Shown here one piece after another: positions 19,793-30,765 of a stretch of DNA of 64,000 nt; positions within the stretch are counted from its first letter, which is position 1; each line of letters starts with the position of its first letter. Source of the stretch: Neobacillus jeddahensis. Its GTDB lineage: Bacteria > Bacillota > Bacilli > Bacillales > Cytobacillaceae. The notes under the pieces were generated by a model, which was given only the letters and a program-made list of their open reading frames with translations, was not told where the DNA came from and did no database searches. The stretch covers positions 1-64,000 of the forward strand of contig NZ_CCAS010000006.1 of assembly GCF_000612625.1 (NCBI RefSeq), read 5' to 3'. The position numbers and the translations under genes were made by a program.

Positions 19793-22057
19793 TTAAACTT
19801 GTGGCTGATCAGAATACTTTCTCTTTTCTTTCACCGTTTTAATAGTACCCTTCTTTTTAAGCTCTCTTGTTTTCAGTACATACCAGACAGGACCAGCGAC
19901 ACAGATAGAGGAATATACCCCCACCACTAGTCCGACAAATAAAGCAATAGAGAAATTGAAAATAGATTCATTCCCAAAAATCATAAGTGAAACGACTGTA
20001 ATTAATACTGTTAATACCGTATTAACAGACCTAGACAAGGTTTGACGGATACTTGTATTTAATACATCCGCAATGTCCGCATCTGTTTTAAGACGCTTCT
20101 TCTTATGCATATTCTCGCGCATCCTATCAAAGGTAACAATCGTATCGTTAATCGAATAACCAACGATGGTTAACACAGCTGCAATAAACGTCAAATCCAC
20201 TTCAAGTCTAGTGATGCTGAAGAATGCCACCATAAAGAAGGCATCATGCAATAGCGATATAATTGCTGCAACCGCCATCGACCATTCAAAACGGATACTT
20301 ACATAGATAATAATCCCGATCGATGCAATCAGTAAGGCGATAATGGCGTTTTTTGCCAATTCCTTCCCAATTGTTGGCGAAACAGTGCTAACATTTGGTT
20401 CCGAACCAAATTCTTTTTTAAAATCTGATTTTAATTTCGCTATTTCATCTTTTTTGAGTACATCTACAAATCGTGCAGAGCCCCGTTCCTTATTGTCTCC
20501 TGAGATCACAATGTCATCTGTTTGCAAATTGTGATCCTCAAACGCACTTTTTACCATTTCTGTTGTTAATGGTTTGTCCGATAATACTTCTACCCGGGTA
20601 CCCTTAGTAAAATCAATTGATAGGTTCAAACGGAAAACAACTAGTATAATGAAACCAGCTACTAGAAGAACACCCGAAATAGCAAAAAATTTCTTTCGAG
20701 GCTTTACAAAATCTAACTTATCAAAACGAGTAGGCAGATCTAATGTATCCACATTTTCAGCTATATTTCTTATATCAGCTGATTTCACACCAAACCAACT
20801 TGGTTTCTTTTTAAAGATATTGCTATGAACCCAAAGTCCTAACAATAGTCTTGAGCCATATACGGCCGTAAAAAAGCTCATTAAGATACTGATAATTAAC
20901 ATCGTTGCGAACCCTTTAACAGAGCTTTGCCCGTAGAAGAACAACACGCCTGCCGTTAGGATAGTCGTTAAGTTAGAGTCAAGAATCGAAGTAAATGCAT
21001 TTTTTTCACCGGCCTGAAAGGCAGATTTAATGGATTTACCCACTTTTAATTCCTCTCTAATCCGTTCATAAGTAATAATGTTGGCGTCGACGGCCATACC
21101 GACCCCAAGTATGATAGCTGCAATTCCCGGCAAGGTCAGGACGCCGTTCATCCAATCGAAAATCAATAAAACCAAATAAATATAAATAGATAATGTAATG
21201 ACCGCAATAAATCCAGGGAAACGATAATAGAAAAGCATGAACAAGTAAATAACTGCCACACCAATAATTCCCGCAAGAATTGTCTCGTTCAATGCCTGTT
21301 CACCGAATTTAGCACCTACAGATGTTGAGTACACTTCTGTTAGTTTTACTGGTAAGGAACCAGCATTTAAAAGTGATGCCAATGTTTGTGCTTCCTTCGC
21401 TGTAAAGCTACCGACAATGGAAACCGTATCTTGATTGAAAATTTCTTTTACTGTTGGTGCTGATAAATATTTCGGATCCGCTTTTGATACTTCAGTTTTA
21501 AAAGAGTCTTTCCCCTCTTCAAAATCAAGCCAAATAACTAGGTAGTTATTTGGTGCCATATTCATAATTTCTTCTGATACTTTGCGGAATTTATCCGCGC
21601 TTTTTAATGATAAAGAAACACTTGGCGCACCGTTTTGATCAAAGGTCTGCTTGGCTCCCCCTTGCTTAAGGTCAGATCCATCCATCATCAGACGATCATT
21701 GGCATCTCGGAACGTGAGATTTGCCTGAGTAGACAAAATTTCACGTGCTTTATTTTGGTCAGTAACACCAGCTAGCTGAACACGAATTCGATTATCTCCT
21801 TCAATTTGAATATTCGGCTCACTAACCCCAAGGACATTAATCCGTTTATCAAGCGCTTCTGCGGTGCTAGCCAAAACGTCCTTGTCAATTTTTTGACCCT
21901 TTTTAGCAGGCTTAACCTCGTACAAAACCTCAAACCCACCTTGGAGATCAAGACCAAGCTTAATATTGTTTAAGATATTTTTCGTCGTTGCTCCAATTGT
22001 GCTTCCTATTATAAGTACTAAAAGAAAGAAAGCAATAATTCTACTACGCTTTACCAT
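19793..22057 (-). CDS. secDF: Fused protein translocase subunit SecDF
   Basis: A membrane protein that uses the proton motive force to help SecYEG export proteins. SecD and SecF are fused in one 754-residue chain, as in B. subtilis. The SecD half has one N-terminal transmembrane helix, the motif LGLDLQGG near residues 35-42, a large external domain and five helices; the SecF half repeats the pattern with SIDFTKGTRVE and ends in a basic tail. I start at the ATG at 22057, which follows AGGAGG and opens with MVKRSRIIAFF; the longer frame has no site. A terminator follows. Confidence 0.96.
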   Translation of the reverse strand: MVKRSRIIAFFLLVLIIGSTIGATTKNILNNIKLGLDLQGGFEVLYEVKPAKKGQKIDKDVLASTAEALDKRINVLGVSEPNIQIEGDNRIRVQLAGVTDQNKAREILSTQANLTFRDANDRLMMDGSDLKQGGAKQTFDQNGAPSVSLSLKSADKFRKVSEEIMNMAPNNYLVIWLDFEEGKDSFKTEVSKADPKYLSAPTVKEIFNQDTVSIVGSFTAKEAQTLASLLNAGSLPVKLTEVYSTSVGAKFGEQALNETILAGIIGVAVIYLFMLFYYRFPGFIAVITLSIYIYLVLLIFDWMNGVLTLPGIAAIILGVGMAVDANIITYERIREELKVGKSIKSAFQAGEKNAFTSILDSNLTTILTAGVLFFYGQSSVKGFATMLIISILMSFFTAVYGSRLLLGLWVHSNIFKKKPSWFGVKSADIRNIAENVDTLDLPTRFDKLDFVKPRKKFFAISGVLLVAGFIILVVFRLNLSIDFTKGTRVEVLSDKPLTTEMVKSAFEDHNLQTDDIVISGDNKERGSARFVDVLKKDEIAKLKSDFKKEFGSEPNVSTVSPTIGKELAKNAIIALLIASIGIIIYVSIRFEWSMAVAAIISLLHDAFFMVAFFSITRLEVDLTFIAAVLTIVGYSINDTIVTFDRMRENMHKKKRLKTDADIADVLNTSIRQTLSRSVNTVLTVLITVVSLMIFGNESIFNFSIALFVGLVVGVYSSICVAGPVWYVLKTRELKKKGTIKTVKEKRKYSDQPQV

Positions 22058-22194
22058 TATGTATTGTTCCTCCTTAGTGCATGTGCCACAGCACTGTAAC
22101 ATATAAGCCAAATAAACTAATTAATAAGTCACTGTTATCATTATGAAATAAGTTGGATAGGCTGTCAATTTACTATAGATGAACATATTGAGTC

Positions 22195-22491
22195 TTATTT
22201 TAAAAGTTCTTTCAGTTCATCCCCATCATCGAAGGAAAATTCTGACGTTTTATAAGATTCAATTGTTGCAAAGTTAATATAATCACTAACCTTAACGGAA
22301 AGAATATCCTGGATAATTTCGTAAAGCCTCATTTCATCTTTTACCTTTTTCCACTTTTTTTTCACTAAGAAATCCCAAAATTCGTTTTCAGCTACAGAAT
22401 CAATTCCTAAAAGACGAAACTCCCTGAGTTTACTTGCCAACGCTGGCTGTACTTGGGTACGAAAATGTTCATTTACGTGGCTATTATCCAT
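22195..22491 (-). CDS. comN: Post-transcriptional regulator ComN
   Basis: A 98-residue soluble protein matching YrzD/ComN of B. subtilis, which binds DivIVA and helps place comE mRNA at division sites and poles for competence. The core is a basic, helical segment (FWDFLVKKKWKKVKDEMRLYEI) followed by an acidic end. The ATG at 22491 lies eight bases after AGGAGG; the longer frame from a GTG overlaps that site. It is divergent from spoVB and upstream of secDF, the same arrangement as in B. subtilis. Confidence 0.85.
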   Translation of the reverse strand: MDNSHVNEHFRTQVQPALASKLREFRLLGIDSVAENEFWDFLVKKKWKKVKDEMRLYEIIQDILSVKVSDYINFATIESYKTSEFSFDDGDELKELLK

Positions 22492-22563
22492 TCCCCGTGC
22501 CTCCTTGGACCCCACCTGAGGTCACCTATTAATTGAACCTTTACAAAAAGCTTCTACTACTTG

Positions 22564-22593
22564 TCATGCTTTGTCCACCATTAGGCATATAGT
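22564..22593 (+). promoter_or_regulatory. Candidate sigma-E promoter of spoVB
   Basis: TCATGCT (22564-22570), a 15-base spacer and CATATAGT (22586-22593) fit the sigma-E pattern (-35 like TCATATT, -10 CATACANT). It lies 44 bases before the spoVB start; spoVB is a mother-cell sigma-E gene in B. subtilis. Confidence 0.6.
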
Positions 22594-22637
22594 TAATTGT
22601 ATATGAATTCTTCTTATTTGAGAAGGTGGGAACCTAC

Positions 22638-24188
22638 ATGTCAAAGTTTTTAAAAGGGACTTTTATCCTGTTAGTAGCTGGGTTCATTACGAGAGTCCTT
22701 GGGTTTATTTATCGAATTGTTTTAGCACGAAGCATTGGCGAGGAAGGCGTCGGCTTATATATGATGGCATATCCTACGTTTATTCTGATGGTTACGATCA
22801 TGCAGTTAGGTCTTCCCGTTGCCATTTCAAAAAATATTGCCGAAGCGGAAGCCAAAAGGGATTATGCTGAAATAAAAAAAATTCTGGTTGTTTCATTGGC
22901 TATCACGGTAGGTTTATCGATTATCATCACACCGGCCTTGATCCTTTTAGCCCCCATTCTATCAACGACGCTTTTCACCGATCAAAGGACGTATTATCCT
23001 TTAATTGCGATTGCACCAGCACTACCCATTATCGCGATCTCGTCTGTTTTAAGAGGTTACTTCCAAGGCAGACAAAACATGCGACCTTCTGCTGTCTCGC
23101 AGATTATCGAACAGTTTGTTCGAATCACCTTAATCGCAACAGCAACAAAGACGTTCCTTCCCTATGGAGTTGAATATGGCGCTGCCGCAGCAATGGGGGC
23201 TTCTGTTTTAGGGGAATTACTCTCACTTGTTTATTTATTGACCATGTTTAAAATAAAAAAACGATTTAAGCTAAGGAAAAATTTCTTTCAATTTGTTCAT
23301 AAAGGAAAGCGGACCTTCGCCGATTTAATGGAAATTGCCTTGCCAACAATGGGAAGCAGAATGATCGGCTCTATTTCCTGGTTTTTCGAACCGATTGTCG
23401 TGGCCCACAGCTTAGCCTTGGCAGGAGTGGTGGCCGTTAATGCTACAAAACAATATGGTGCTCTAACTGGTTATGCTATGCCGCTGTTAATGCTTCCCTC
23501 ATTTGTGACCTTTTCGCTTGCAACGTCACTCGTCCCAGCCATTAGCGAGGCTAACTCAAATAAAAATTATAAATTAATTGAATACCGGCTGCAGCAGGCA
23601 TTGCGGTTTGTTTTTTTAACAGGTGGACTTGCTGTTATCGTACTATATGTATTGGCAGACCCGCTCATGGAGCTTATGTACGGCTCAACTAAAGGTTCAT
23701 ACTTCATCCGCCTTATGGCACCGTTTTTTTTAATTTATTACTACCAAGGTCCATTACAAGCTGTTCTCCAAGCATTAAATTTAGCCCAAGCAGCGATGAT
23801 CAATAGTCTTATTGGGGCTGTCATCAAAACAGCGGTAATCTTTTTCCTCGCCTCGCAGGCAACATTCGGTATTACCGGCGTTGCTTTAGGAATTATTGTA
23901 GGGTTTGTTTTAGTGACCGGTCTTCACTTTGCAACAGTGTTAAAAAAGGTGTCCTTTTCATTCTATATCCGTGACTATTTAACAGGAATCCTAGTCATGT
24001 GTGCTGCTGGTTGGCTTGGATATTGGCTTTTTGCTCATACCCTGTTAAGTGAAAATCTGATAACCCGTGTAATAACCACAACTGTTGCCATGGCGGTTTC
24101 TTATTTCCTGATGCTTGTTTTATTCCGCCTAATTAAAAAAGATGAACTAAAGCGAATTCCATGGATTGGTAAAATTTTTTCCTTTTAA
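22638..24188 (+). CDS. spoVB: Stage V sporulation protein B (MATE/MOP flippase)
   Basis: A polytopic membrane protein with about 14 transmembrane helices, from the MOP superfamily that includes MurJ and Wzx. SpoVB is needed for spore cortex synthesis and is thought to flip lipid II in the outer forespore membrane. The N-terminus KFLKGTFILLVAGFITRVLGFIYR and the stretch PSFVTFSLATSLVPAISEA are typical of the YtgP/SpoVB class. The ATG at 22638 is preceded by GAGAAGGTGGG. 516 residues. A sigma-E-like promoter lies upstream, and a hairpin shared with the convergent DUF421 gene lies downstream. Confidence 0.93.
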   Translation: MSKFLKGTFILLVAGFITRVLGFIYRIVLARSIGEEGVGLYMMAYPTFILMVTIMQLGLPVAISKNIAEAEAKRDYAEIKKILVVSLAITVGLSIIITPALILLAPILSTTLFTDQRTYYPLIAIAPALPIIAISSVLRGYFQGRQNMRPSAVSQIIEQFVRITLIATATKTFLPYGVEYGAAAAMGASVLGELLSLVYLLTMFKIKKRFKLRKNFFQFVHKGKRTFADLMEIALPTMGSRMIGSISWFFEPIVVAHSLALAGVVAVNATKQYGALTGYAMPLLMLPSFVTFSLATSLVPAISEANSNKNYKLIEYRLQQALRFVFLTGGLAVIVLYVLADPLMELMYGSTKGSYFIRLMAPFFLIYYYQGPLQAVLQALNLAQAAMINSLIGAVIKTAVIFFLASQATFGITGVALGIIVGFVLVTGLHFATVLKKVSFSFYIRDYLTGILVMCAAGWLGYWLFAHTLLSENLITRVITTTVAMAVSYFLMLVLFRLIKKDELKRIPWIGKIFSF

Positions 24189-24233
24189 ACTGTGAAACGA
24201 GGAGAAATAATCCTTTAATCCATCGGAACAAGC

Positions 24234-24267
24234 AAGAAGACAGGCTGTTTTACTAGCTTGTCTTCTT
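24234..24267. terminator. Two-way terminator between spoVB and the DUF421 gene
   Basis: Arms 24234-24246 and 24255-24267 pair with one mismatch; the second arm overlaps the stop of the minus-strand gene. Confidence 0.7.
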
Positions 24268-24928
24268 ATCTTTCATCCATAATATCCACAAAAAATTTCC
24301 CATTTTCATAGCTACAAAAGGAAATCTTCTTGATATCGCGATATCCTTTTTGTTTCAATTCCTGACGCAGCCAAAAGTTCGTTTTATTGATTCTACTTAA
24401 GTTTTCCTCATCAATTTCCCCATCAAGGATTAAAGGGATCGTGATATCACCTTGTTTCGAATCGTCCTTACTATTCTTTAATTTTTCGATCACCGATAAG
24501 CTTCCAGATGATTCTAAAATAGCAAATTCAACATCAGCAATACTACGGATATCCTTCTCTCTTAATTGCGTCATTAAATCATCAAAATTATACCTTTGTT
24601 TTCGCATCGCTATCTCATCTATTTTTCCTTTGTTAATAATAATGGTTGGCTTTCCATCTACGAGATCGCGAAATGGTTTACTTTTTAGGGAAATCATGGC
24701 GAGGGTAATTTGAATTAACATAAGTATAGCCATTGGCAGTACTGCATGAAAGATCCTCACATTTGGTCTCTCAATTGCAACGACAGCTAGTTCACCAATC
24801 ATTATAAAAACAACAAGATCAAGAATGCTTAGCTCCCCGATTTCCCTTTTCCCCATTAACCGAAAAATGATCAAAATTAGAATATAAAATAAAATCGTTC
24901 GAATGACAATCGTTATTATATCTCCCAC
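24266..24928 (-). CDS. DUF421 membrane protein (YrbG/YetF family)
   Basis: A 220-residue protein with three N-terminal transmembrane helices, the family motif FRLMGKREIGELSILDLVVFIMIGELA and a C-terminal cytosolic domain of two alpha/beta units (VDGKPTIIINKGKID and PLILDGEID). In B. subtilis yrbG is next to spoVB. The function of the family is unsettled; in Bacillus several members (YetF, YdfS) take part in spore germinant receptor lubrication or membrane roles. I prefer the GTG start at 24928, six bases after AGGGGAG, over the ATG at 24949, which has no site. Confidence 0.85.
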   Translation of the reverse strand: MGDIITIVIRTILFYILILIIFRLMGKREIGELSILDLVVFIMIGELAVVAIERPNVRIFHAVLPMAILMLIQITLAMISLKSKPFRDLVDGKPTIIINKGKIDEIAMRKQRYNFDDLMTQLREKDIRSIADVEFAILESSGSLSVIEKLKNSKDDSKQGDITIPLILDGEIDEENLSRINKTNFWLRQELKQKGYRDIKKISFCSYENGKFFVDIMDER

Positions 24929-25140
24929 AATTTTCTCCCCTTCGTGCATTCAAAAATAGTATGTGCATTCCACAGAGAAACATGTGAGGAATTATATACC
25001 ATCCAAATTTTTAATTTCACTTTGATTCTATTTGCTTGCTTTCGTGAATACGCTTGTACTAGGAAAGAAACTGTCTAAAAGACGTGACAAAAAAAAGTGA
25101 ATAAGATGGGGTCAAGTCTTAAGGACACCGAAGGGAGAGA

Positions 25141-25539
25141 ATGAAAATCGAATCAAAGAGTTTTGGAACATCCATTCTGTATGGATTAATTTTCATTTTG
25201 GCTTTTGCTATGATTTGCAGCCTCATTTTTGCATTTATCCTTAGATTTACATCGACACGAGAAGGATCACTGCAATATGTCATTACAGCCTTATCATTCA
25301 TAGGCCTTTTTGTCGGGGGTTTCCTTTCTGGTGGGAAGCGCAAAGAAAAGGGCTGGCTGATAGGGGGCTTAACAGGTCTGATCTATTCACTTGTTGTATT
25401 TTTATTTCAATACCTTGGCTATGATCGCTTATTTGACTCTGAACAAATCATTTATCACACCTGCTATACCTTAATCGCCATGATGGGTGGAATATTAGGG
25501 GTTAATATTTCAACGAATAATTCTCAAAGATCTGCGTAA
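25141..25539 (+). CDS. TIGR04086-family four-helix membrane protein (YrzE-like)
   Basis: A 132-residue protein with four predicted transmembrane segments (about residues 9-34, 45-60, 68-90 and 100-120), a glycine-rich turn FVGGFLSGGKRKEKGW between helices two and three, and a polar end. It matches what I know of YrzE in B. subtilis, which lies in the same spot between yrbG and yajC. Function unknown. AAGGGAG precedes the ATG. It is on the plus strand, against its neighbours, and is bounded by a shared hairpin. Confidence 0.8.
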   Translation: MKIESKSFGTSILYGLIFILAFAMICSLIFAFILRFTSTREGSLQYVITALSFIGLFVGGFLSGGKRKEKGWLIGGLTGLIYSLVVFLFQYLGYDRLFDSEQIIYHTCYTLIAMMGGILGVNISTNNSQRSA

Positions 25540-25578
25540 AAAGAAAGGAAGCCACGTTTTGGATGGCTTCCTTTTTAT
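25540..25578. terminator. Two-way terminator between yrzE-like gene and yajC
   Basis: Perfect 11-bp arms (25544-25554 and 25564-25574) with A and T runs on both sides. The genes converge on it. Confidence 0.85.
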
Positions 25579-25874
25579 TATTTTGAAAGACTAACGCCTT
25601 CACCAGTGCCTGCACTAGCTTCAGTGACTTCGCGAATCGCTGAGCGGTCATAGGTTAGACGGCTGCCATCACCACATTTAATGACGACTTTAGATTCATC
25701 AATCGAATCGACAAAGCCATGAAGGCCACCAATCGTGACAATTTTATCCCCTTTTTTCAATTCACTTTGCATGTTCGAAACTGCTTTTTGACGCTTTTGC
25801 TGCGGGCGAATTAATAGGAAATAAAATAACACAAACATTAATATTAATGGAATGATTGTACCAATACCTTGCAT
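25578..25874 (-). CDS. yajC: Preprotein translocase subunit YajC
   Basis: A small membrane protein that associates with SecDF. The 98 residues hold one N-terminal transmembrane helix (IIPLILMFVLFYFLLIRP), the conserved basic turn RPQQKRQK, then a small beta domain with KGDKIVTIGGLHG. AGGAGGG precedes the ATG. It follows tgt by 29 bases, so it belongs to the ruvAB-queA-tgt-yajC run. Confidence 0.95.
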   Translation of the reverse strand: MQGIGTIIPLILMFVLFYFLLIRPQQKRQKAVSNMQSELKKGDKIVTIGGLHGFVDSIDESKVVIKCGDGSRLTYDRSAIREVTEASAGTGEGVSLSK

Positions 25875-25903
25875 CTTGTTACCCTCCTTTCAAAAAGGTT
25901 CTA

Positions 25904-27058
<1,155 letters not shown>

Positions 27059-27065
27059 CTACAAA

Positions 27066-27187
27066 GAAAAGCGCAAGGCGCCTGCCTATCGGCGACAAGC
27101 ACAAGACGAGCCGGCCGAAAGGTTGTTCTTTAACCTTTTGGACGGATTGGCTTGTGACCTCGAGCCGATGGCGCCTGGAGCTAGACA
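27066..27187. repeat. Long imperfect palindrome, dispersed Bacillaceae-type intergenic repeat
   Basis: A stretch of about 120 bases with nested dyads. Outer arms GGCGCC...ATCGGC (27077-27093) pair with GCCGAT...GGCGCC near 27164-27175; the inner arms CACAAG...AAAGGTT pair with AACCTTT...CTTGTG around the loop near 27125-27131. It ends in GGAGCTAGACA. I recall similar elements between genes in several Bacillus-group genomes. It lies between queA and tgt, is richer in G and C than its surroundings and shows no open frame with a binding site. No transposase is near. Confidence 0.75.
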
Positions 27188-27242
27188 ATTCTCAAAGTTG
27201 AAACATATAAATTCTGATAATATAGAAAAACTTTACGAAATC

Positions 27243-28271
27243 TTAGATGATGAACATGGCATCGCCAAAGCTGAAAAAACGATAGTGCTCTGCAACGGCC
27301 GTATTATAGGCATGCAAGATATTCTCTCTTCCTGCTAATGCACTGACAAGCATAATTAACGTCGATTTAGGCAAATGGAAATTGGTGATCATTCCATCAA
27401 TAGCTTTAAATTGGTACCCAGGATATATAAATATATTGGTCCAACCGCTCCCCTCAACAAACTTCCCATCATGCTGAGAAGCAATTGTTTCCAATGTCCT
27501 TGTTGATGTGGTGCCAACGGTTATGATTCTTCCACCGTTGCTCCTTACTTCATTCAACAACCGGGCGGTGCCTTCCGTTACCATATAAAATTCAGAGTGC
27601 ATATCATGCTCTAACACATCATCGACATTTACCGGCCTAAAGGTCCCAAGTCCCACATGGAGTGTAATTAACGTAACATGGACACCTTTTTCTTTGATTT
27701 CTGCTAATAGACTTTCCGTAAAATGAAGGCCTGCAGTTGGCGCGGCGGCTGAACCAGGTTCGCGTGCATATACGGTCTGATACCGGTCACGATCCTCGAG
27801 CTGCTCTTTTATGTAGGGCGGCAGTGGCATTTCACCTAGTTGATCGAGTACTTCGTAAAAAATTCCATCATATTTGAATTCGAGCACTCTTCCGCCATGG
27901 TCCGATGTCCCTGTACAGACGGCTGTTAGGAGGCCATTCCCAAAATCAATCTCTGTACCTTCTTTCACACGTTTCGCGGGTTTGACGAGTGTTTCCCATT
28001 GATCGCCTTCGAGCTGTTTCAAAAGAAGGACTTCAATTTTAGCACCGGTATCTTTTTTCACGCCAAAAAGACGTGCCGGCAATACCTTTGTATCGTTTAA
28101 GACAAGGCAGTCCCCTTCACGCAGATACTCGGAAATATTTTTAAACACTTCATGGTTGATTTCACCTGTTTGTTTATCCACAACCATCAGTTTGCTGTCT
28201 GTTCGATTTTTTAACGGAACTTGCGCAATTAGTTCCTCTGGTAAATGAAAATCAAATAAATCTACTTTCAT
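27243..28271 (-). CDS. queA: S-adenosylmethionine:tRNA ribosyltransferase-isomerase
   Basis: Transfers and rearranges the ribose of SAM onto preQ1-tRNA to make epoxyqueuosine. The 342-residue protein opens with [17 protein letters not shown] and contains the family stretches [21 protein letters not shown] and [11 protein letters not shown] start at the ATG at 28271, nine bases after AGGTG; the longer frame from 28283 covers that site. It lies just after ruvB, as in B. subtilis, and upstream of tgt, its partner in the pathway. Confidence 0.97.
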   Translation of the reverse strand: MKVDLFDFHLPEELIAQVPLKNRTDSKLMVVDKQTGEINHEVFKNISEYLREGDCLVLNDTKVLPARLFGVKKDTGAKIEVLLLKQLEGDQWETLVKPAKRVKEGTEIDFGNGLLTAVCTGTSDHGGRVLEFKYDGIFYEVLDQLGEMPLPPYIKEQLEDRDRYQTVYAREPGSAAAPTAGLHFTESLLAEIKEKGVHVTLITLHVGLGTFRPVNVDDVLEHDMHSEFYMVTEGTARLLNEVRSNGGRIITVGTTSTRTLETIASQHDGKFVEGSGWTNIFIYPGYQFKAIDGMITNFHLPKSTLIMLVSALAGRENILHAYNTAVAEHYRFFSFGDAMFII

Positions 28272-28314
28272 ATTAAAACACACCTTACTTCATATCATTG
28301 TATTAACAGTGGCT

Positions 28315-29313
28315 CTATTTGGGCACTTCCATGCCAAAATGTTCGTAAACCGCTGAGGTCGCTACTCTTCCCCGTGGTGTTCGTTGCAAAAAGCCTATTT
28401 GCAAAAGATACGGTTCATAGACATCTTCGATAGTTTCGGCCTCTTCACCAATCGATGCTGCAATCGTATCAAGACCGACTGGACCACCGCGGAATTTTTC
28501 AATAATTCCCTTTAAAAGCTTGTGATCAATATGATCAAGACCTAGTCGATCAACTTGGAGAAGTTCCAATGCTTCTCGAGCTAACGCAGGGTTTATTGTA
28601 CCATTTCCCTTTACCTGAGCAAAGTCTCTAACTCTTCGCAGCAGACGATTGGCAATCCTCGGGGTCCCTCTTGCGCGCCGAGCGATTTCGGCGGCAGAAG
28701 GTTCGTCTATTTCAGTATCAAACAATTCTGCTGTTCGAATGACAATATTTTTTAACTGATCTTCCTTATAATACTCGAGCCGGCTCAAAACTCCAAATCT
28801 GTCTCGTAAGGGAGCTGATAACGATCCAGCCCTAGTCGTAGCACCAACAAGTGTAAACGGTGGAAGATCAAGACGAACAGATCTTGCACTTGGACCTTTC
28901 CCGATGACGATATCAAGACAAAAATCCTCCATTGCTGGATACAAAACTTCTTCAATCGTCCGTGGCAATCGGTGAATCTCATCTATAAATAAGACATCAC
29001 CTGGTTCTAATGCAGTAAGAATGGCAGCTAAGTCTCCAGGTCTTTCAATAGCTGGTCCTGAAGTTGTCCGGATATTGACCCCCATTTCATTGGCAATAAT
29101 GACCGCAAGGGTTGTCTTCCCTAACCCCGGTGGACCGTATAGGAGAACATGATCTAAAGTCTCCTTCCGTAGCTTTGCCGCCTTTATAAAAATCCCAAGA
29201 TTTTCCTTGACTTGATTCTGTCCGATATATTGCTTTAAGGTCTGTGGCCGCAGACTTTGTTCCATACCAATTTCAGTTTCATTCACTTCACTAGAAATTA
29301 TCCGTTCTTCCAT
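28315..29313 (-). CDS. ruvB: Holliday junction helicase ATPase RuvB
   Basis: The hexameric AAA+ motor that drives Holliday junction branch migration. The 332 residues include Walker [10 protein letters not shown] near 62-70, Walker [10 protein letters not shown], the arginine finger region APLRDRFG and a C-terminal winged helix with [23 protein letters not shown] precedes the ATG, which lies ten bases after ruvA. Confidence 0.98.
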   Translation of the reverse strand: MEERIISSEVNETEIGMEQSLRPQTLKQYIGQNQVKENLGIFIKAAKLRKETLDHVLLYGPPGLGKTTLAVIIANEMGVNIRTTSGPAIERPGDLAAILTALEPGDVLFIDEIHRLPRTIEEVLYPAMEDFCLDIVIGKGPSARSVRLDLPPFTLVGATTRAGSLSAPLRDRFGVLSRLEYYKEDQLKNIVIRTAELFDTEIDEPSAAEIARRARGTPRIANRLLRRVRDFAQVKGNGTINPALAREALELLQVDRLGLDHIDHKLLKGIIEKFRGGPVGLDTIAASIGEEAETIEDVYEPYLLQIGFLQRTPRGRVATSAVYEHFGMEVPK

Positions 29314-29323
29314 GAATCATCAC

Positions 29324-29932
29324 CTATTTTAAAAGCCGTTGAAGGGCTTTTTTAATGTATTGGTCTGTTGAGAGTTGTTCTTTACGTAACTCAGGAGTAA
29401 TTTTCTTAATCTCTTTTTCCGAATAACCAAGGGCTTTCAGGGCCAGGATTGCTTCGTCTAGGGACGAATCGACGGTAGTTGTAGGTGAAAATTGATCTGC
29501 ATTGAATAGATTCGGAAAGAAATCAGGAACGATATCCTGTAATTTTCCTTTTAAGTCAAGGATCATCTGCCGGGCCGTTTTCTTACCGACTCCTGGAAAT
29601 TTAATTAGAAAGCTTTCATCCTCATTTTCGATTGCCGTAACTACCTGTTGAACTTCTCCTGAAGCAAGAATGGCTAGTGCTCCTTTAGGGCCGATTCCTG
29701 AAACATTTAGTAATTTCGTAAACAGTCTTTTCTCTTCTCTTGTTTCGAAACCATATAAGGCGATTACATCTTCACGAACATAGTGATAGGTGTATATAGT
29801 CACCATCGTTTCCATTTTACCTGCATAAATAAACGGATTAGGTGTTGAGATTTGATAACCAATGCCATTATTCTCCATGACAATATATTCCGGACCAACA
29901 AACTCAACGTTTCCTTTTATAAATTCGTACAA
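29324..29932 (-). CDS. ruvA: Holliday junction-binding protein RuvA
   Basis: Binds the four-way junction and loads RuvB. The 202-residue protein has the N-terminal OB fold, a tandem helix-hairpin-helix region ([16 protein letters not shown] and [19 protein letters not shown]) and the C-terminal UBA-like domain that contacts RuvB ([16 protein letters not shown]). It is coupled to ruvB. A bofC terminator lies upstream, so a promoter is expected in 29933-30030. Confidence 0.97.
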   Translation of the reverse strand: MYEFIKGNVEFVGPEYIVMENNGIGYQISTPNPFIYAGKMETMVTIYTYHYVREDVIALYGFETREEKRLFTKLLNVSGIGPKGALAILASGEVQQVVTAIENEDESFLIKFPGVGKKTARQMILDLKGKLQDIVPDFFPNLFNADQFSPTTTVDSSLDEAILALKALGYSEKEIKKITPELRKEQLSTDQYIKKALQRLLK

Positions 29933-30032
29933 TACTATTCTCCCCTAACTACGCCCCACATTGATCGTTGGGGGACACTGTATCCCATTCTACCATACAA
30001 TTTTATGCATGTTGAAGAAAATAACATAGGAA

Positions 30033-30070
30033 TAAAAAAACCAGGCTGATGGAAACAATCAGACTGATTT
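30033..30070 (-). terminator. Terminator of bofC
   Basis: Nine-pair arms (30042-30050 and 30058-30066, one mismatch) followed by seven T on the minus strand, just after the bofC stop. Confidence 0.82.
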
Positions 30071-30078
30071 GGGGAGGT

Positions 30079-30633
30079 TTATTCTTTTTTTATAGAATAG
30101 GACTTAAAGGTCTCTAAAACTTTCACATAATGATCTTTTGATTTAATGGGTATGCCTTGAAATAGCTCTTCTTGCTTATTACTTTCAAGCTTCTTGATAT
30201 CTATTTGAAAAAACGATTGAATGATTCGTGATTGCCCGGGTCTTCCGTTAAAAATGGTCAGGACTCCATCTTCAGTCACACCAAAGAATCCATTTGCCTT
30301 CAGCAATGGAGATATATCATCGACCTGTTTTCTAAAAACAAAGGTTGATTCATCGATGTCGATAAGCTGCCACTGATCATATTTGGCCCAAAAACTTTCC
30401 CTGGACCAAGATGTCTCATGAACCACTTCCTGACTTATTTCTCCATCTAGATAGATTCTTTCCAAAATAACGGTCACATTAAGTGGCTGTGTCTCCTGCT
30501 GTATCTGAAGGTTATCCTGTTGTGCAGCAGAGCCAATTATCATCATTCCTGGGACTCTACCGATAAACATGAAGAGAATAACAGCAAATACGGCTAATCC
30601 AGACCGGTACATTGTTATCCAATTGACCCTCAT
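30079..30633 (-). CDS. bofC: Bypass-of-forespore protein BofC
   Basis: In B. subtilis BofC is a forespore-made protein of the intermembrane space that restrains SpoIVB, the protease that triggers pro-sigma-K processing. This 184-residue protein has an N-terminal signal/anchor (SGLAVFAVILFMFIG), followed by a two-domain extracytoplasmic part with SWSRESFWAKYDQWQL and FFGVTEDGVLTIFNGRPG. I start at the ATG at 30633, six bases after GAGGTG. It lies upstream of ruvA, as in B. subtilis. The SpoIVFA/FB targets of the same pathway are in this window at 45.9-47.6 kb. Confidence 0.9.
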   Translation of the reverse strand: MRVNWITMYRSGLAVFAVILFMFIGRVPGMMIIGSAAQQDNLQIQQETQPLNVTVILERIYLDGEISQEVVHETSWSRESFWAKYDQWQLIDIDESTFVFRKQVDDISPLLKANGFFGVTEDGVLTIFNGRPGQSRIIQSFFQIDIKKLESNKQEELFQGIPIKSKDHYVKVLETFKSYSIKKE

Positions 30634-30721
30634 GTTACTCACCTCTTATTGTTAATAATTGAACAATCATTTGCCAGTACTAGTTTAGCCTTATTTTTAC
30701 ATTTTATCCGAGCGCAGACGA

Positions 30722-30750
30722 TAAAAAAAAGCAAAGCCCGAGGCCTTGCC
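30722..30750 (-). terminator. Terminator of the YhcN-like lipoprotein gene
   Basis: Perfect or near-perfect GC-rich arms (30731-30738 and 30742-30749) with a 3-base loop and eight T after it on the minus strand. Confidence 0.9.
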
Positions 30751-30765
30751 TTTTTCGATGAAGGA

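Noticed and set aside
27066-27187. An insertion sequence between queA and tgt
   Set aside because: No transposase gene and no clear target duplication; only the palindromic element is seen.
27123-27338. Open frame of 71 codons on the plus strand next to queA
   Set aside because: It begins inside the palindromic repeat, has no binding site and overlaps the end of queA.
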